The position numbers and the translations under genes were made by a program. From positions 1 to 12,539 of the forward strand of contig DATBAT010000045.1 in the NCBI GenBank assembly GCA_036271375.1: a DNA stretch of 12,539 bases, written 5' to 3'. The notes under the pieces were generated by a model, which was not told the DNA's origin, made no database searches, and was given only the letters and a program-made list of their open reading frames with translations. Of this stretch, positions 5,934 to 12,539 are shown in pieces (the first letter of the stretch is position 1; every line of letters begins with the position of its first letter). The DNA comes from DATBAT01 sp036271375 (GTDB lineage Bacteria > Acidobacteriota > Terriglobia > Terriglobales > Acidobacteriaceae).

Positions 5934-8333
5934 TTAAACCTTCGGTGGGTCGACCTCGCGGTCGAAGTGACGATGTGCCGCAACGGCGGTAGCGAATGTT
6001 TGGAAAACCTCGCTGCCGTTCGCCATCACCAGCCCAGGATCAGGTTTTCCAGATGGCAATTGCGGTGGAATTTTCGCCTCTTGAACTAATGCGGATGACG
6101 CACCCAAAACCAGAATCGGTTTGCAATGGCGGTATTGGTCCTTGAGAAATTCTAAGGTTCGTCCGTCGCCCGCCAGCGTCTGCACGGCGGCTTCGCCGTC
6201 GGGCAGCACGACCGCGTCGAAGAGGACCGATGGAAGCGTTTCCAGAGTTCCATCTATCTCGATCATCTCCCCGGATTCGCCTTTAATTCGACCGAGGCGC
6301 GATCCCAGGAACCTCGGAACAGCCCCGGCAGTTTCCAATTGCTTGGCCAAGGTAGTCAGTTCGCCGGTCTTCACGCCGTCGGCTACGATAATGGCAATGC
6401 GCCTCCCGCGGATGCCGCCGTCCCCCGGCCGCGCAAATAGAGACAGCGCGTTCGATTGGGTAAATTCCGGCTTCACGGTTTTCTTCAATACCTTGGGCAT
6501 GGACTCGGGCATTTCCGGCAACCCCAATCCTTCGGCGACAGATTCTGCAAGTTGGGAATCAACGTTCATCAATCCTGAAACCATGCGTTCGCGAATTGCC
6601 GGAGTTTGAACGCGCGACAACTCGAATCGAAACGCGCTGATGATGTGGTTTTTTTCGGTGTTCGACTGGCTGTTCCAGAAGAGGGTGGCCTGAGTGTAGT
6701 GGTCGGCGAACTTTTCGCCCTTGCCCCGCACCTTGTCCGGTTCAGTGGAGTTGGGCACGGATGCCGACTGAAAGCCCGCCGCGCCTGCCTGGAACGGGCA
6801 TCCACCCCCCAGGGAATTTGGCTCGTAGGCGACGCGTCCACGGTTGATAGCCTGCCGGTGCATACCGTCACGCTGGTTGTTGTGGGCTTGCGCGATCGGC
6901 GCGTTAATGGGAATCTCGTGAAAGTTCGCGCCACCAAGTCGCGAAATCTGAGTATCGACGTAGGAGTGAATTCGCCCAGCCAGCAGCGGATCATTTGAGA
7001 AGTCGAGGCCCGGAACAATATGGGCTGTACAGAAGGCCACCTGTTCCGTTTCTGCAAAGAAATTATCAGGGTTGCGGTTCAACACCATTTTTCCGACAGG
7101 CATCAGCGGTACCAGTTCTTCCGGCACGAGTTTGGTGGGGTCGAGGACGTCAAAAGTGAAATCCTCCGCCTGCTCCTCGGTGAAAATCTGCAAACCCAAC
7201 TCCCACTCGGGATAATTCCCCGCCTCAATTGACTCCCACAAATCCCGCCGATGGAAGTCTGAATCCGCGCCTGAAATTTTGACCGCCTCGTCCCATACCA
7301 GCGAGTGCGTTCCGGCGACCGGGGACCAGTGAAATTTCACAAAGCGCGATTCGCCTTCGGCGTTCACCAGGCGAAACGTATGGACGCCGAATCCCTGCAT
7401 GGTGCGATAACTTCTTGGAATGGCACGGTCTGACATTGTCCACATCAACATGGCGGTGATTTCCGGCATGAGCGACGCAAAATCCCAAAAGGTGTCGTGC
7501 GCTGTCCCCGCTTGCGGCATGCCATGATGCGGTTCGGGTTTAGCGGCGTGCACCAGATCGGGAAACTTCATGGCATCCTGAATGAAGAAAATCGGAATGT
7601 TATTTCCCACCAAATCCCAATTGCCTTCTTCGGTATAGAACTTCACCGCGAAACCCCGCACGTCTCGCGCCGTATCGGTTGATCCACGTTCCCCGGCCAC
7701 GGTGGAAAACCGCACGAACACCGGCGTCTGCTTCCCGGCTTCCGAGAACAGTGACGCTCTCGTGTACTTCGTGAGCGGCTTGTAACACTCGAAGTACCCA
7801 TGGGCCGCTGATCCGCGAGCGTGAACGATACGCTCTGGAATGCGTTCATGATCGAAGTGGGTGATCTTTTCGCGGAGGATGAAGTCTTCCAGCAGGGTCG
7901 GACCGCGAAGACCCGCTTTGAGCGAGTTCTGGTTGTCGGCGACAGGTACGCCCTGGTTGGTGGTCAATTTCTGATTCGTCGAATCGACGCGCACGCGATC
8001 GAGAGGCGAAATCGTCTTATTGTGGCCGATAGGCGGCGATCCGCTGCCAAGCTTTTCAGACGCATTGCTCTCCGATACTGTGCTCGATCCCACGATGGGA
8101 TCGTTCGGCTCCTCCGATCTCCCCCGATTTGCCTGGGCGTCTGGACCAAACTCATCCGGCTTGTTTGAGTTGAAAACGAATTTTGCGGAGAGCTCTTGTG
8201 TGCCCGCCATTTTTTCCGCCAAAACGTCAGCAACTGGAGGTGAGGGAGGAACCGTGGGGCCGCCAACTGTTGTTTTGGCAGGTGCCTCGCGCGGAGAGGC
8301 AGACTTTTTCTTAGACGACTTCGACTGCGGCAT
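5934..8333 (-). CDS. katE: Large-subunit clade-2 catalase (HPII/KatE type)
   Basis: This 799-residue protein is a cytoplasmic haem catalase that disproportionates hydrogen peroxide, close in sequence to E. coli HPII. Residues 1-120 are polar and low-complexity. The core starts at LTTNQGVPVADNQNSL (124) with FDHERIPERIVHARG (catalytic His171, HPII His128), VGNNIPIFFIQD (Asn244) and haem-ligand Tyr458 in SYVDTQISRLGG (HPII Tyr415). Spacing matches HPII with a constant offset of 43. Residues about 640-799 form the C-terminal DJ-1/PfpI-like domain; its nucleophile elbow reads LGASSAL without Cys, non-catalytic as in HPII. Cys435 stands where HPII has His392, the partner in its His-Tyr bond. The start lacks a strong Shine-Dalgarno (GAGG, 9-12 bases upstream), but the N-terminal extension is of usual length for the class. 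It heads a probable operon with the YciE-like gene. Confidence 0.95.
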   Translation of the reverse strand: MPQSKSSKKKSASPREAPAKTTVGGPTVPPSPPVADVLAEKMAGTQELSAKFVFNSNKPDEFGPDAQANRGRSEEPNDPIVGSSTVSESNASEKLGSGSPPIGHNKTISPLDRVRVDSTNQKLTTNQGVPVADNQNSLKAGLRGPTLLEDFILREKITHFDHERIPERIVHARGSAAHGYFECYKPLTKYTRASLFSEAGKQTPVFVRFSTVAGERGSTDTARDVRGFAVKFYTEEGNWDLVGNNIPIFFIQDAMKFPDLVHAAKPEPHHGMPQAGTAHDTFWDFASLMPEITAMLMWTMSDRAIPRSYRTMQGFGVHTFRLVNAEGESRFVKFHWSPVAGTHSLVWDEAVKISGADSDFHRRDLWESIEAGNYPEWELGLQIFTEEQAEDFTFDVLDPTKLVPEELVPLMPVGKMVLNRNPDNFFAETEQVAFCTAHIVPGLDFSNDPLLAGRIHSYVDTQISRLGGANFHEIPINAPIAQAHNNQRDGMHRQAINRGRVAYEPNSLGGGCPFQAGAAGFQSASVPNSTEPDKVRGKGEKFADHYTQATLFWNSQSNTEKNHIISAFRFELSRVQTPAIRERMVSGLMNVDSQLAESVAEGLGLPEMPESMPKVLKKTVKPEFTQSNALSLFARPGDGGIRGRRIAIIVADGVKTGELTTLAKQLETAGAVPRFLGSRLGRIKGESGEMIEIDGTLETLPSVLFDAVVLPDGEAAVQTLAGDGRTLEFLKDQYRHCKPILVLGASSALVQEAKIPPQLPSGKPDPGLVMANGSEVFQTFATAVAAHRHFDREVDPPKV

Positions 8334-8601
8334 TTACGTACCTCATCAGGGGATGAACTGCGTTAATCGGAGAAAATAAAGAGCGCTACTCTGGGAAAAA
8401 TTCTCGAGTGTTTGTTGGAATGATCGCGGATGTAGTCTTCATTGCCCGGCGGGATCCCGCAATACTGCCTTCTCTGTAATATTCCGATTACAAAACTATA
8501 GAGAGAAGCTTGAGCTAAATGAGGCTGGCCGGTCTTTCCGCTTTTTGTGAGGGTCGGCGAAAAACCGCAGAGAGATACCCTGAAGGCACTCCATTTCTAG
8601 C
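8334..8601. other. Upstream region of the catalase operon, no gene
   Basis: These 268 bases hold no convincing gene. They should contain the catalase promoter, although I cannot place -35/-10 boxes with confidence. Two inverted repeats stand out: GCGGGATCCCGC (8449-8460), a perfect 12-bp palindrome, and TGTAAT-N6-ATTACA (8475-8492), annotated separately. Confidence 0.6.
8475..8492. promoter_or_regulatory. TGTAAT-N6-ATTACA inverted repeat, candidate operator
   Basis: TGTAATATTCCGATTACA is a perfect 6-6 inverted repeat with a 6-base spacer, lying about 140 bp upstream of the catalase ATG. AT-rich dyads of this size are typical sites for dimeric regulators; PerR/Fur-like boxes are loosely similar but not a match. 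The outer bases CTTCTCT (8468-8474) and AGAGAAG (8502-8508) also form an inverted repeat, offset by 9 bases on one side. The assignment is an inference from position and symmetry. Confidence 0.35.
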
Positions 8602-9192
8602 TCAGTTCCCCATCCGGAAGTCGGAGATGCTTTGGTTGGTCAGAGACACTTCCTCGAAAACAGCGGACGTTCCTTCGCCGAGCGGAGATTGGGTGCTGAT
8701 CCCCAGCCAGATCGATGCCGGATAGTCGTTGCGGAACAAGCGGATCAACTGCCGGGTCGTCTTGTCCAGCGAATAGTAGATCCCGACGGTCTTCGTGTCG
8801 GAAGAGATCTTCATGTAAACGCTTTTCGAGGTGACCACGTCGTGATTGTTGTCGTCAGAGGTCCCGATAGTGCGAACACTCACCATGCGGTTCTTGCCGC
8901 GCTCGTCCATCTCCATCGCCATTTTCAGCCAGAGATCTTCTTTGACCTAGATATAGAGCGTGCCCGCGTCATATGTCTTCAGGAACGAAGGGTTGATTTT
9001 CGCGGTCAGCGTGAACGGCTGTTTGTTGTCAACCTCGGTCAGCAGGACGGGCGCGGTGTTGTTAGAAAGCTTTCCATCCGGGTCGCGGAAATTGTCCTGC
9101 CGCGCTCCACTCGTGAGAGTCAGCTTACCGCCTTCAACCTTTGCATGGGCCGCGGCTGCGTTGAGCGACCGGGTGAAAGTAATTCCAGGCAA
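8602..9192 (-). pseudogene. DUF1349-like (concanavalin A-like fold) gene split by an amber codon
   Basis: A single minus-strand frame encodes about 195 residues resembling DUF1349, a lectin-like beta-sandwich domain seen in 'regulation of enolase' and glycan-related proteins. The first part has GGKLTLTSGARQDNFRDP, NTAPVLLTEVDNKQPFTLTAKI and FLKTYDAGTLYI. The second continues in the same frame with VKEDLWLKMAMEMDERGKNR and ends with LGISTQSPLGEGTSAVFEEV. A TAG at 8949-8947 interrupts the domain between the DAG.LY strand and the EDLWLKMAME strand. A CAG-to-TAG change would explain it. The 5' end is also doubtful: the only start before a TGA (9201-9199) is a TTG at 9192 with no Shine-Dalgarno, and no signal peptide is present, though relatives are often secreted. 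The most likely reading is a decaying gene. A sequencing error is possible for the amber but would not repair the start. Confidence 0.72.
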
Positions 9193-9549
9193 TGCGATTC
9201 AACAAGTTTCATCCTTCATATCTCCCGCCGACTCTTGTCGCCATACAGCACCGGGCAGAAGAATGATATCGCGGGGTCTCCCTCGATATCCAAGGGCACA
9301 CCGCTCAGCCCCGCATCGCGTGGAAAAGCATGCTCCGAGTCCGCACAGTCATGCATTCTCAATATGCGATAAATTCCGTTCGCAAACGGCTGACAATCAA
9401 GAACTTAACTGTCATCACAAAAGTGTAATGACGATGTGTTCCGCATGGAACGTTTTGTCAAGAAAGCAAACGTCTCTCCGATAGGCAACACTTGCCCGTT
9501 TTTTCGATCCCAATCAAGCCCGCGCCAGCACGTGACGATCAACCTACCA
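9193..9549. other. Intergenic region without a recognisable gene
   Basis: I find no protein-like frame or RNA gene here. It separates a broken minus-strand gene from the plus-strand secretion genes, so it should hold the promoter of the latter. One imperfect dyad, GTCATCAC-AAAA-GTGTAATGAC, lies at 9411-9432 and could be a regulator site. The lost 5' end of the DUF1349-like gene may once have occupied the left part; no signal-peptide-like remnant is visible there. Confidence 0.5.
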
Positions 9550-9593
9550 GTGAAAGTGGCACGCAGAATTCATTTGTCCACTTCACATGGAGG
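9550..9593 (+). promoter_or_regulatory. Leader hairpin and Shine-Dalgarno of the secreted protein gene
   Basis: GTGAAAGTGG (9550-9559) can pair with CCACTTCAC (9578-9586), 9 pairs with one bulged A and an 18-base loop. The stem ends 2 bases before the Shine-Dalgarno GGAGG (9589-9593), which lies 6 bases before the ATG at 9600. This ribosome-binding site sets the start at 9600 rather than an in-frame ATG at 9492. A hairpin against the ribosome site may affect translation or mRNA stability. Confidence 0.45.
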
Positions 9594-9599
9594 TCCCGA

Positions 9600-10130
9600 A
9601 TGCGAAGAGCGTTATGGATCTTATCTCTGACAATACTTACAACCGCCTTGGTCGGCGTAGCCACTGCCACCACAGCGTCAGGCACCGTAGGAGTTACCGC
9701 GACCGTGGTTAGTTCCATGAGCCTCACATTTGTCACGGATGCCAGCGGCATCACCCTGGGCGGCAGCGGCACCTCCGCCGCGACCATCGCCTTCGGCAGC
9801 GTGCAAGCCTATGGAGGCAGCGTACCCACCGGCGTGACCCGGACTGTCAACGGCACCACCAACTGGAAGCTGGCGACTCCATTTGATGTGGTGGTGGCAA
9901 TCGCCAACCAGACCAGCGCGAACTACACACTGACCGCGCAGCTAAGCAGTTCCGACGCGGTCAACACCTGGCAACTGGGAAGCACAACGGTGACTAGCGC
10001 CAGCGCAGCCAACTTGACTTCCACTGGCACCTACGGAACCACTGTCTACACACTTAATCTAACAATTCCATTCACCGAGGCAGCGGGAGCCATCAGCAAC
10101 ACCATCAATTTTGTAGCGACGGCAAACTAG
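9600..10130 (+). CDS. Small secreted Thr/Ser/Gly-rich beta protein of unknown family
   Basis: The gene encodes 176 residues. The N-terminus MRRALWILSLTILTTALVG is a classic Sec signal peptide (two Arg, a hydrophobic core, then Ala-rich residues and a likely cleavage near ATA-TTASG). The mature part is almost free of charged residues, rich in Thr, Ser, Gly, Ala and Asn, and has alternating patterns such as VGVTATVVSSMSLTFV and YTLNLTIPF that suggest a beta-sandwich. It has no Cys, which sets it apart from many chaperone-usher pilins. The closing strand reads ISNTINFVATAN. I do not recognise the family; extracellular matrix, coat or pilin-like adhesin roles are all possible. The start is set by GGAGG at 9589-9593. 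An M28 peptidase gene follows 84 bases downstream on the same strand with its own strong ribosome site. Confidence 0.8.
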   Translation: MRRALWILSLTILTTALVGVATATTASGTVGVTATVVSSMSLTFVTDASGITLGGSGTSAATIAFGSVQAYGGSVPTGVTRTVNGTTNWKLATPFDVVVAIANQTSANYTLTAQLSSSDAVNTWQLGSTTVTSASAANLTSTGTYGTTVYTLNLTIPFTEAAGAISNTINFVATAN

Positions 10131-10214
10131 AGGGCCAATTGAAGTAACAATCTTTTCGCAACATGATCATCGGCATGCGGGTAGAATTTCTTCTTCCTCG
10201 GGAGGACGAATCCG

Positions 10215-11822
10215 ATGCGCCCGTCAACGGTTGCGAAATCTCTGATGTGCCTGCTGATCCTTGGCCTTGGGACCAGCCTTGCCCAACAGCCCAAACAACT
10301 TTTCGACGGCAACTCCTGGTGGGGATACGTAAAAGCCCTAGCCGACGACAACATGGAAGGCCGCGAAACCGGCAGTGATGGCCTGCGCCGGGCCGAAGCT
10401 TACGTCGTCGAGCAATTTAAAAAGACCGGCGTCAAACCCGCAGGGACCAAGGGCTTCTACCAGCCGGTGAAATTCGTGCAGCGCGAGATCATAGAAAAAG
10501 ATTCCAGCGCCACTCTGGTGACTGACGGCCACGAGCAGCCGCTCGTGTTAGGCGAGGATGCCTACTTTAACACCCGCGTCGAGCTGGCTCCCGAAGTCAG
10601 CGCCCCGTTAGTCTTTGCCGGATACGGATTAAAGATCCCCGAGAAAAATTACGACGATCTAGCCGGGCTTGATCTCAAGGACAAGGTCGCAGTGATCGTA
10701 AGCGGATCGCCCGCCGACGTTCCTTCCACGCTTGCCTCGCACTACCAGACAGCGGTCGAGCGCTGGAAGCCCTTCCACGCCGCCGGAGCCGTCGGCATCA
10801 TCTCTATCCCAAATCCTGCATCGATGGACATTCCCTGGTCTCGCATGTCGCTCAATCGCGCTCACCCTTCGATGGACCTCGCCGGCGCCGAGTTCCGCGA
10901 AACAGCGGGTGAAGACGTGGGGATGACATTCAATCCGGCGAACGCGGAAAAGCTTTTCGCCGGGTCAGGCCACACATTTCAGGAGATCGCCGCTCTAGCA
11001 AAAGAACGCAAGCCTCTCCCAAACTTCTCGCTGCCGTCGTCGATCAAGACGCGCGCGCATGTCGAGAACAAGACCATCGATTCAGCCAATCTGGTCGCCC
11101 TCCTGCCCGGTACTGACCCTGTATTGAAGAAAGAGTACGTGGTGCTCTCCGCGCACATCGACCACCTCGGTATTGGACAGCCCATCAACGGTGACCGCAT
11201 CTACAACGGAGCCATGGACAACGCCGCTGGCGTCGCCGTCCTGCTCGACTTGGCCGCATCGTTCAAAGCCCATCCGGAAAAGCTCAAGCGATCAGTTCTC
11301 TTTGTTGTTGTGACGGCAGAAGAAAAAGGATTGTTGGGATCGAAATACTTCGCCGCCCATCCCACGGTCAACGCCAAATCGATCGTGGCGGACATCAACA
11401 CCGATATGTTTCTGCCCATCGTCCCGCTGAAAGTCCTCAAGGTGCAAGGCATTGCCGAGTCGACGCTGGGCGAAGAGGCCGCTCGTATCGCGCAGTCGAT
11501 GGGGGTGAAGCCAGTGCCCGATCCGCAGCCGCTGCGCAACTCATTCATCCGCAGCGACCAGTACAGCTTTATACGCCAGGGAATCCCGGCGGTTGTGCTC
11601 GACGTCGAAGCCGAACCGGGTTCCCCTGAGGCAAAAATATTTAAGGACTGGCTCACCAATCGCTATCACGCACCGTCAGATGACATTGATCAGCCTGTCG
11701 ACCTGGGAGCGGCCGCATTGTTCGAACAGATCGTGCGCACGCTGGCTGTGTCGACCGCCAGCGCAGAGACACGTCCGGAATGGAAGAGCGACAGTTTCTT
11801 CCGCCGATACCCAACAAAGTAG
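10215..11822 (+). CDS. Secreted M28 family metallo-aminopeptidase with PA domain
   Basis: This 535-residue protein is an M28 zinc aminopeptidase that removes N-terminal residues from peptides outside the cytoplasm. Residues 1-24 form a signal peptide (LMCLLILGLGTSLAQ). Residues about 110-260 resemble a protease-associated (PA) insert with LVFAGYGLKIPEKNYDDLAG and KDKVAVIVSG. The catalytic domain carries the di-zinc set: His314 in SAHIDHLG, bridging Asp335 in GAMDNAAGV, Glu369 (general base) and Glu370 in VTAEEKG, Asp397 in DINTDMF and His485 in NRYHAPSDD. All expected ligands are present, so it should be active. The start has a strong GGGAGGA about 7 bases upstream. Length is normal for PA-containing members. 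It converges on the phosphoesterase gene, with only 8 bases between the two stop codons and no hairpin terminator visible. Confidence 0.93.
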   Translation: MRPSTVAKSLMCLLILGLGTSLAQQPKQLFDGNSWWGYVKALADDNMEGRETGSDGLRRAEAYVVEQFKKTGVKPAGTKGFYQPVKFVQREIIEKDSSATLVTDGHEQPLVLGEDAYFNTRVELAPEVSAPLVFAGYGLKIPEKNYDDLAGLDLKDKVAVIVSGSPADVPSTLASHYQTAVERWKPFHAAGAVGIISIPNPASMDIPWSRMSLNRAHPSMDLAGAEFRETAGEDVGMTFNPANAEKLFAGSGHTFQEIAALAKERKPLPNFSLPSSIKTRAHVENKTIDSANLVALLPGTDPVLKKEYVVLSAHIDHLGIGQPINGDRIYNGAMDNAAGVAVLLDLAASFKAHPEKLKRSVLFVVVTAEEKGLLGSKYFAAHPTVNAKSIVADINTDMFLPIVPLKVLKVQGIAESTLGEEAARIAQSMGVKPVPDPQPLRNSFIRSDQYSFIRQGIPAVVLDVEAEPGSPEAKIFKDWLTNRYHAPSDDIDQPVDLGAAALFEQIVRTLAVSTASAETRPEWKSDSFFRRYPTK

Positions 11823-11830
11823 GTCGATTT

Positions 11831-12539
11831 CTAAACGTTCTTCTTGCGGAGCTTCTCTTGTTGCGGTAACTCCTGTCGCTCGTCAGGCAGCACCGGCTTC
11901 GGCAGCACGGACGACTCATACCTCGCCAGGCGAAGCGGCCCGCTGGTATCCGGCAATACCGGAGGCTGCATAGCTTCATTTTGCAATCGCAACGCCGCGC
12001 TTAGCGAACCGAAGGTTTGGCGACGCCATTCACTGATATTGCTCTCGCGCACTCCGCTGAACTCCTCCAGGAATTGCAGCACTGAGGTGTGATCGAATTG
12101 CGTACTGCACACCGCGCCGCCGGTTGACCACGGCGAGACCACAACGCAGGGCACGCGAAAGCCCGCGCCGATGGGGAGCCCGTGAACAAATTCTCCAGCC
12201 GTCCCCGCACGGGGCACAGGTGGCGGAACGTGATCGAAAATGCCGTCGTTCTCGTCATAGTTGAGAATGAAAACCGTCTTCGCCCACACGTCAGGATTCG
12301 TCGCGATCGCGTCAATTTTGCTAGCGATAAAAGCGGCTCCATCGGCCGGCATATAGTCGGGATGCTCTGACTGATGACTGGGCGGAATGATCCACGAGAC
12401 CGCCGGCAGCTTGTCATGAACGGCGTCGTATTCGAATTGGCCCTCCGGATCCCTCAGCATTCCCTTCGTGTATAGCGCCGATCCCTTATTCGCCTCGCGA
12501 AAGTTCTTGAAAGTGTCCAGCATGTTGCAGCCATAGTTA
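11831..12539 (-). CDS. Phospholipase C / acid phosphatase-type phosphoesterase, 5'-truncated
   Basis: The C-terminal 236 residues of a PF04185 phosphoesterase (non-haemolytic phospholipase C and AcpA-like acid phosphatase group) are visible. The frame stays open to the window edge, reading NYGCNMLDTFKNF before the first internal Met (12523), so the start lies outside. Key motifs are SWIIPPSHQSEHPDY, ILNYDENDGIFDHVPPP (metal/phosphate-site Asp and His), GFRVPCVVVSPWSTGG and FDHTSVLQFLEE, in the order expected for the family. The tail after about residue 185 is Pro/Leu-rich and ends in a basic QQEKLRKKNV. Family members run to about 450-700 residues, so half or more is missing, including the N-terminal Asn-containing active-site region. 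These enzymes are exported and release phosphate from lipids or organic phosphates. Substrate is undetermined. Confidence 0.9.
   Translation of the reverse strand, partial: NYGCNMLDTFKNFREANKGSALYTKGMLRDPEGQFEYDAVHDKLPAVSWIIPPSHQSEHPDYMPADGAAFIASKIDAIATNPDVWAKTVFILNYDENDGIFDHVPPPVPRAGTAGEFVHGLPIGAGFRVPCVVVSPWSTGGAVCSTQFDHTSVLQFLEEFSGVRESNISEWRRQTFGSLSAALRLQNEAMQPPVLPDTSGPLRLARYESSVLPKPVLPDERQELPQQEKLRKKNV

Noticed and set aside
5934..6420. Separate DJ-1/PfpI protease gene at the catalase C-terminus
   Set aside because: It is fused in frame with the catalase as in HPII, and the nucleophile elbow lacks Cys, so it is a domain of the catalase rather than an independent enzyme.
8632..9372. A 246-codon plus-strand frame opposite the DUF1349-like remnant
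   Set aside because: It is antisense to a frame with recognisable domain sequence and has no motif of its own; open only because of high GC content.
9421..9500. Possible riboswitch or small RNA upstream of the secreted protein gene
   Set aside because: I checked for c-di-GMP, cobalamin and similar aptamer cores and found no matching conserved segments. Only simple dyads are present.
9492..9599. Upstream ATG at 9492 as the start of the secreted protein
   Set aside because: It would add 36 residues before a perfect signal peptide and has no good ribosome site, while GGAGG lies 6 bases before the ATG at 9600.

Overview
The window is GC-rich and gene-dense, with good Shine-Dalgarno sequences on several genes. 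It carries secreted or periplasmic hydrolases (tannase/feruloyl esterase, M28 peptidase, phospholipase C-type phosphoesterase), a large clade-2 catalase with a YciE-like partner, and families of short dispersed repeats of the TGTCATCCTGAGCG type. Together these suggest a soil Acidobacteriota (Terriglobales-like) chromosome. That placement is inferred from gene content and repeat style, not proven. I see no rRNA, tRNA, CRISPR array, transposase or phage gene.

Layout: (1) 1-1286, the C-terminal part of a tannase-family esterase (+), cut by the window edge. (2) 1326-1649, a decayed RBBP9/YdeN-type serine hydrolase (-) that has lost its central third, including the nucleophile. (3) 1747-2022, a small ABM-like protein (-) with a clear intrinsic terminator, and 2107-2604, a four-helix membrane protein (-). 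(4) 2809-4038, an MFS_3-type exporter (+), divergent from the membrane protein. (5) 4039-5288, about 1.25 kb of non-coding repeat mosaic between convergent genes: two 177-bp copies of one block, three copies of a ~60-bp module, and four hairpins of one architecture. (6) 5289-8333, a probable two-gene stress operon (-): large catalase, then a YciE/DUF892 ferritin-like protein, closed by a long hairpin. (7) 8602-9192, a DUF1349-like gene (-) broken by an in-frame amber codon and lacking a proper 5' end. (8) 9600-10130, a small secreted beta-rich protein of unknown family (+), followed by 10215-11822, a secreted M28 aminopeptidase (+). (9) 11831-12539, the C-terminal part of a phosphoesterase (-), converging on the peptidase gene with only 8 bp between.

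Functionally the genes fit a heterotroph that degrades plant phenolic esters, peptides and phospholipids outside the cytoplasm and defends itself with catalase plus a ferritin-like protein. No multi-gene novel system is evident. The signals most worth a second look are the repeat mosaic and its hairpin family with exchanged stems, the two gene remnants, and a Cys in the large catalase where E. coli HPII has the His that bonds to the haem-ligand Tyr.
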